Below are positions 63,837 through 64,000 of a stretch of 64,000 nucleotides of DNA, in pieces (the stretch's first letter is position 1; every line of letters begins with the position of its first letter). The notes under the pieces are model-generated. The model was given only the letters and a program-made list of their open reading frames with translations, did not search any database and was not told the origin of the DNA. Both the position numbers and the translations under genes were made by a program. Source of the DNA: Dechloromonas sp. (GTDB lineage Bacteria > Pseudomonadota > Gammaproteobacteria > Burkholderiales > Rhodocyclaceae); contig JAABQV010000010.1 in the NCBI GenBank assembly GCA_011391255.1, forward strand, positions 1-64,000, written 5' to 3'.

Positions 63837-63860
63837 AAGGGGGCTTCGGCCCCCTTTTGC
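63837..63860 (+). terminator. Terminator after PEP-CTERM gene
   Basis: AAGGGGGC and GCCCCCTT form an 8-bp stem with a TTCG tetraloop, followed by TTGCTTTT. It lies 21 bp after the stop codon. The 140 bases beyond it to the window end show no gene. Confidence 0.88.
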
Positions 63861-64000
63861 TTTTCTCAAGCAGGAAAGAATATCGACCTTCACGTACCCG
63901 AAGACCGAACCATGGGCTTCTTACCATTCGTGCTCTTTCCGTGATCCAGGAAATTGTCATGTTTAGGTGCAGCCAATTCAGGGTTTCAGAGATTTGATTG

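Overview
The window looks like chromosomal DNA of a betaproteobacterium, most likely of the Rhodocyclales (Dechloromonas/Azonexus-like). The basis is protein resemblance and gene content: an initiator tRNA in front of an rRNA operon, two cyanophycin synthetases with their exporter and DUF1854 partner, a PEP-CTERM protein, PPi-dependent phosphofructokinase beside a proton-pumping pyrophosphatase, and a LapA-type adhesin. I could not check the 16S taxonomy by search. Genes are tightly packed on both strands and nothing looks like a prophage, plasmid or CRISPR array.

Layout. 1-1000: 5' half of a 16S gene (minus strand), its leader and promoter, and tRNA-fMet. 1037-5862: orphan ParA, an IclR regulator, a LemA/TPM-domain operon, a lytic transglycosylase and a zinc-ribbon protein. 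5937-11820: miaA, an RND efflux pump with its adaptor, and an RlpA-like protein. 11795-18788: purM, an unknown gene, a PAS-GGDEF-EAL protein, tyrS, hda and a HAD phosphatase. 18833-23320: a perfect 28-bp-arm hairpin repeat, then pcnB, folK, a DUF486 membrane protein, panB, panC and panD. 23417-25024: an unknown gene and a NYN/OST-HTH protein. 25217-37913: a type I secretion operon (ABC, HlyD, LuxR-like protein) and a 2795-residue adhesin. 38020-45084: a long minus-strand cluster exbB-exbD-lpxK-trm112-kdsB-adk-pfp-hppA. 45365-49618: xseA, sodB, katG. 49716-53561: ubiC, DUF192, a small secreted protein, an RsuA/RluE-type synthase, a Gate-domain membrane protein and a YkuD transpeptidase. 53730-62719: a di-iron MBL-fold protein, then the cyanophycin locus and a Rap1a-domain protein. 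62745-64000: tRNA-Leu(CAA) and a PEP-CTERM protein.

Main observation. A short motif, GTTGCGGTCAAC and close variants, recurs about every 4 kb on both strands, inside genes and between them. In most copies the core is followed on one side by two A/T tracts about one helical turn apart. This is the architecture of the Pasteurellaceae DNA uptake sequence (core AAGTGCGGT plus two A/T tracts). I propose it as a candidate uptake-type or other genome-wide signal.

Second observation. The two adjacent cyanophycin synthetases look complementary. The first keeps an HXXEH metal site in its N domain but lacks the C-terminal Mur-ligase lobe. The second has the full Mur-ligase part but has lost the second histidine of that site.

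Other points are a LuxR protein with a degenerate receiver inside the adhesin operon, a REP-like hairpin directly against the pcnB start codon, and 16S homology that breaks off 34 bases from the left edge.
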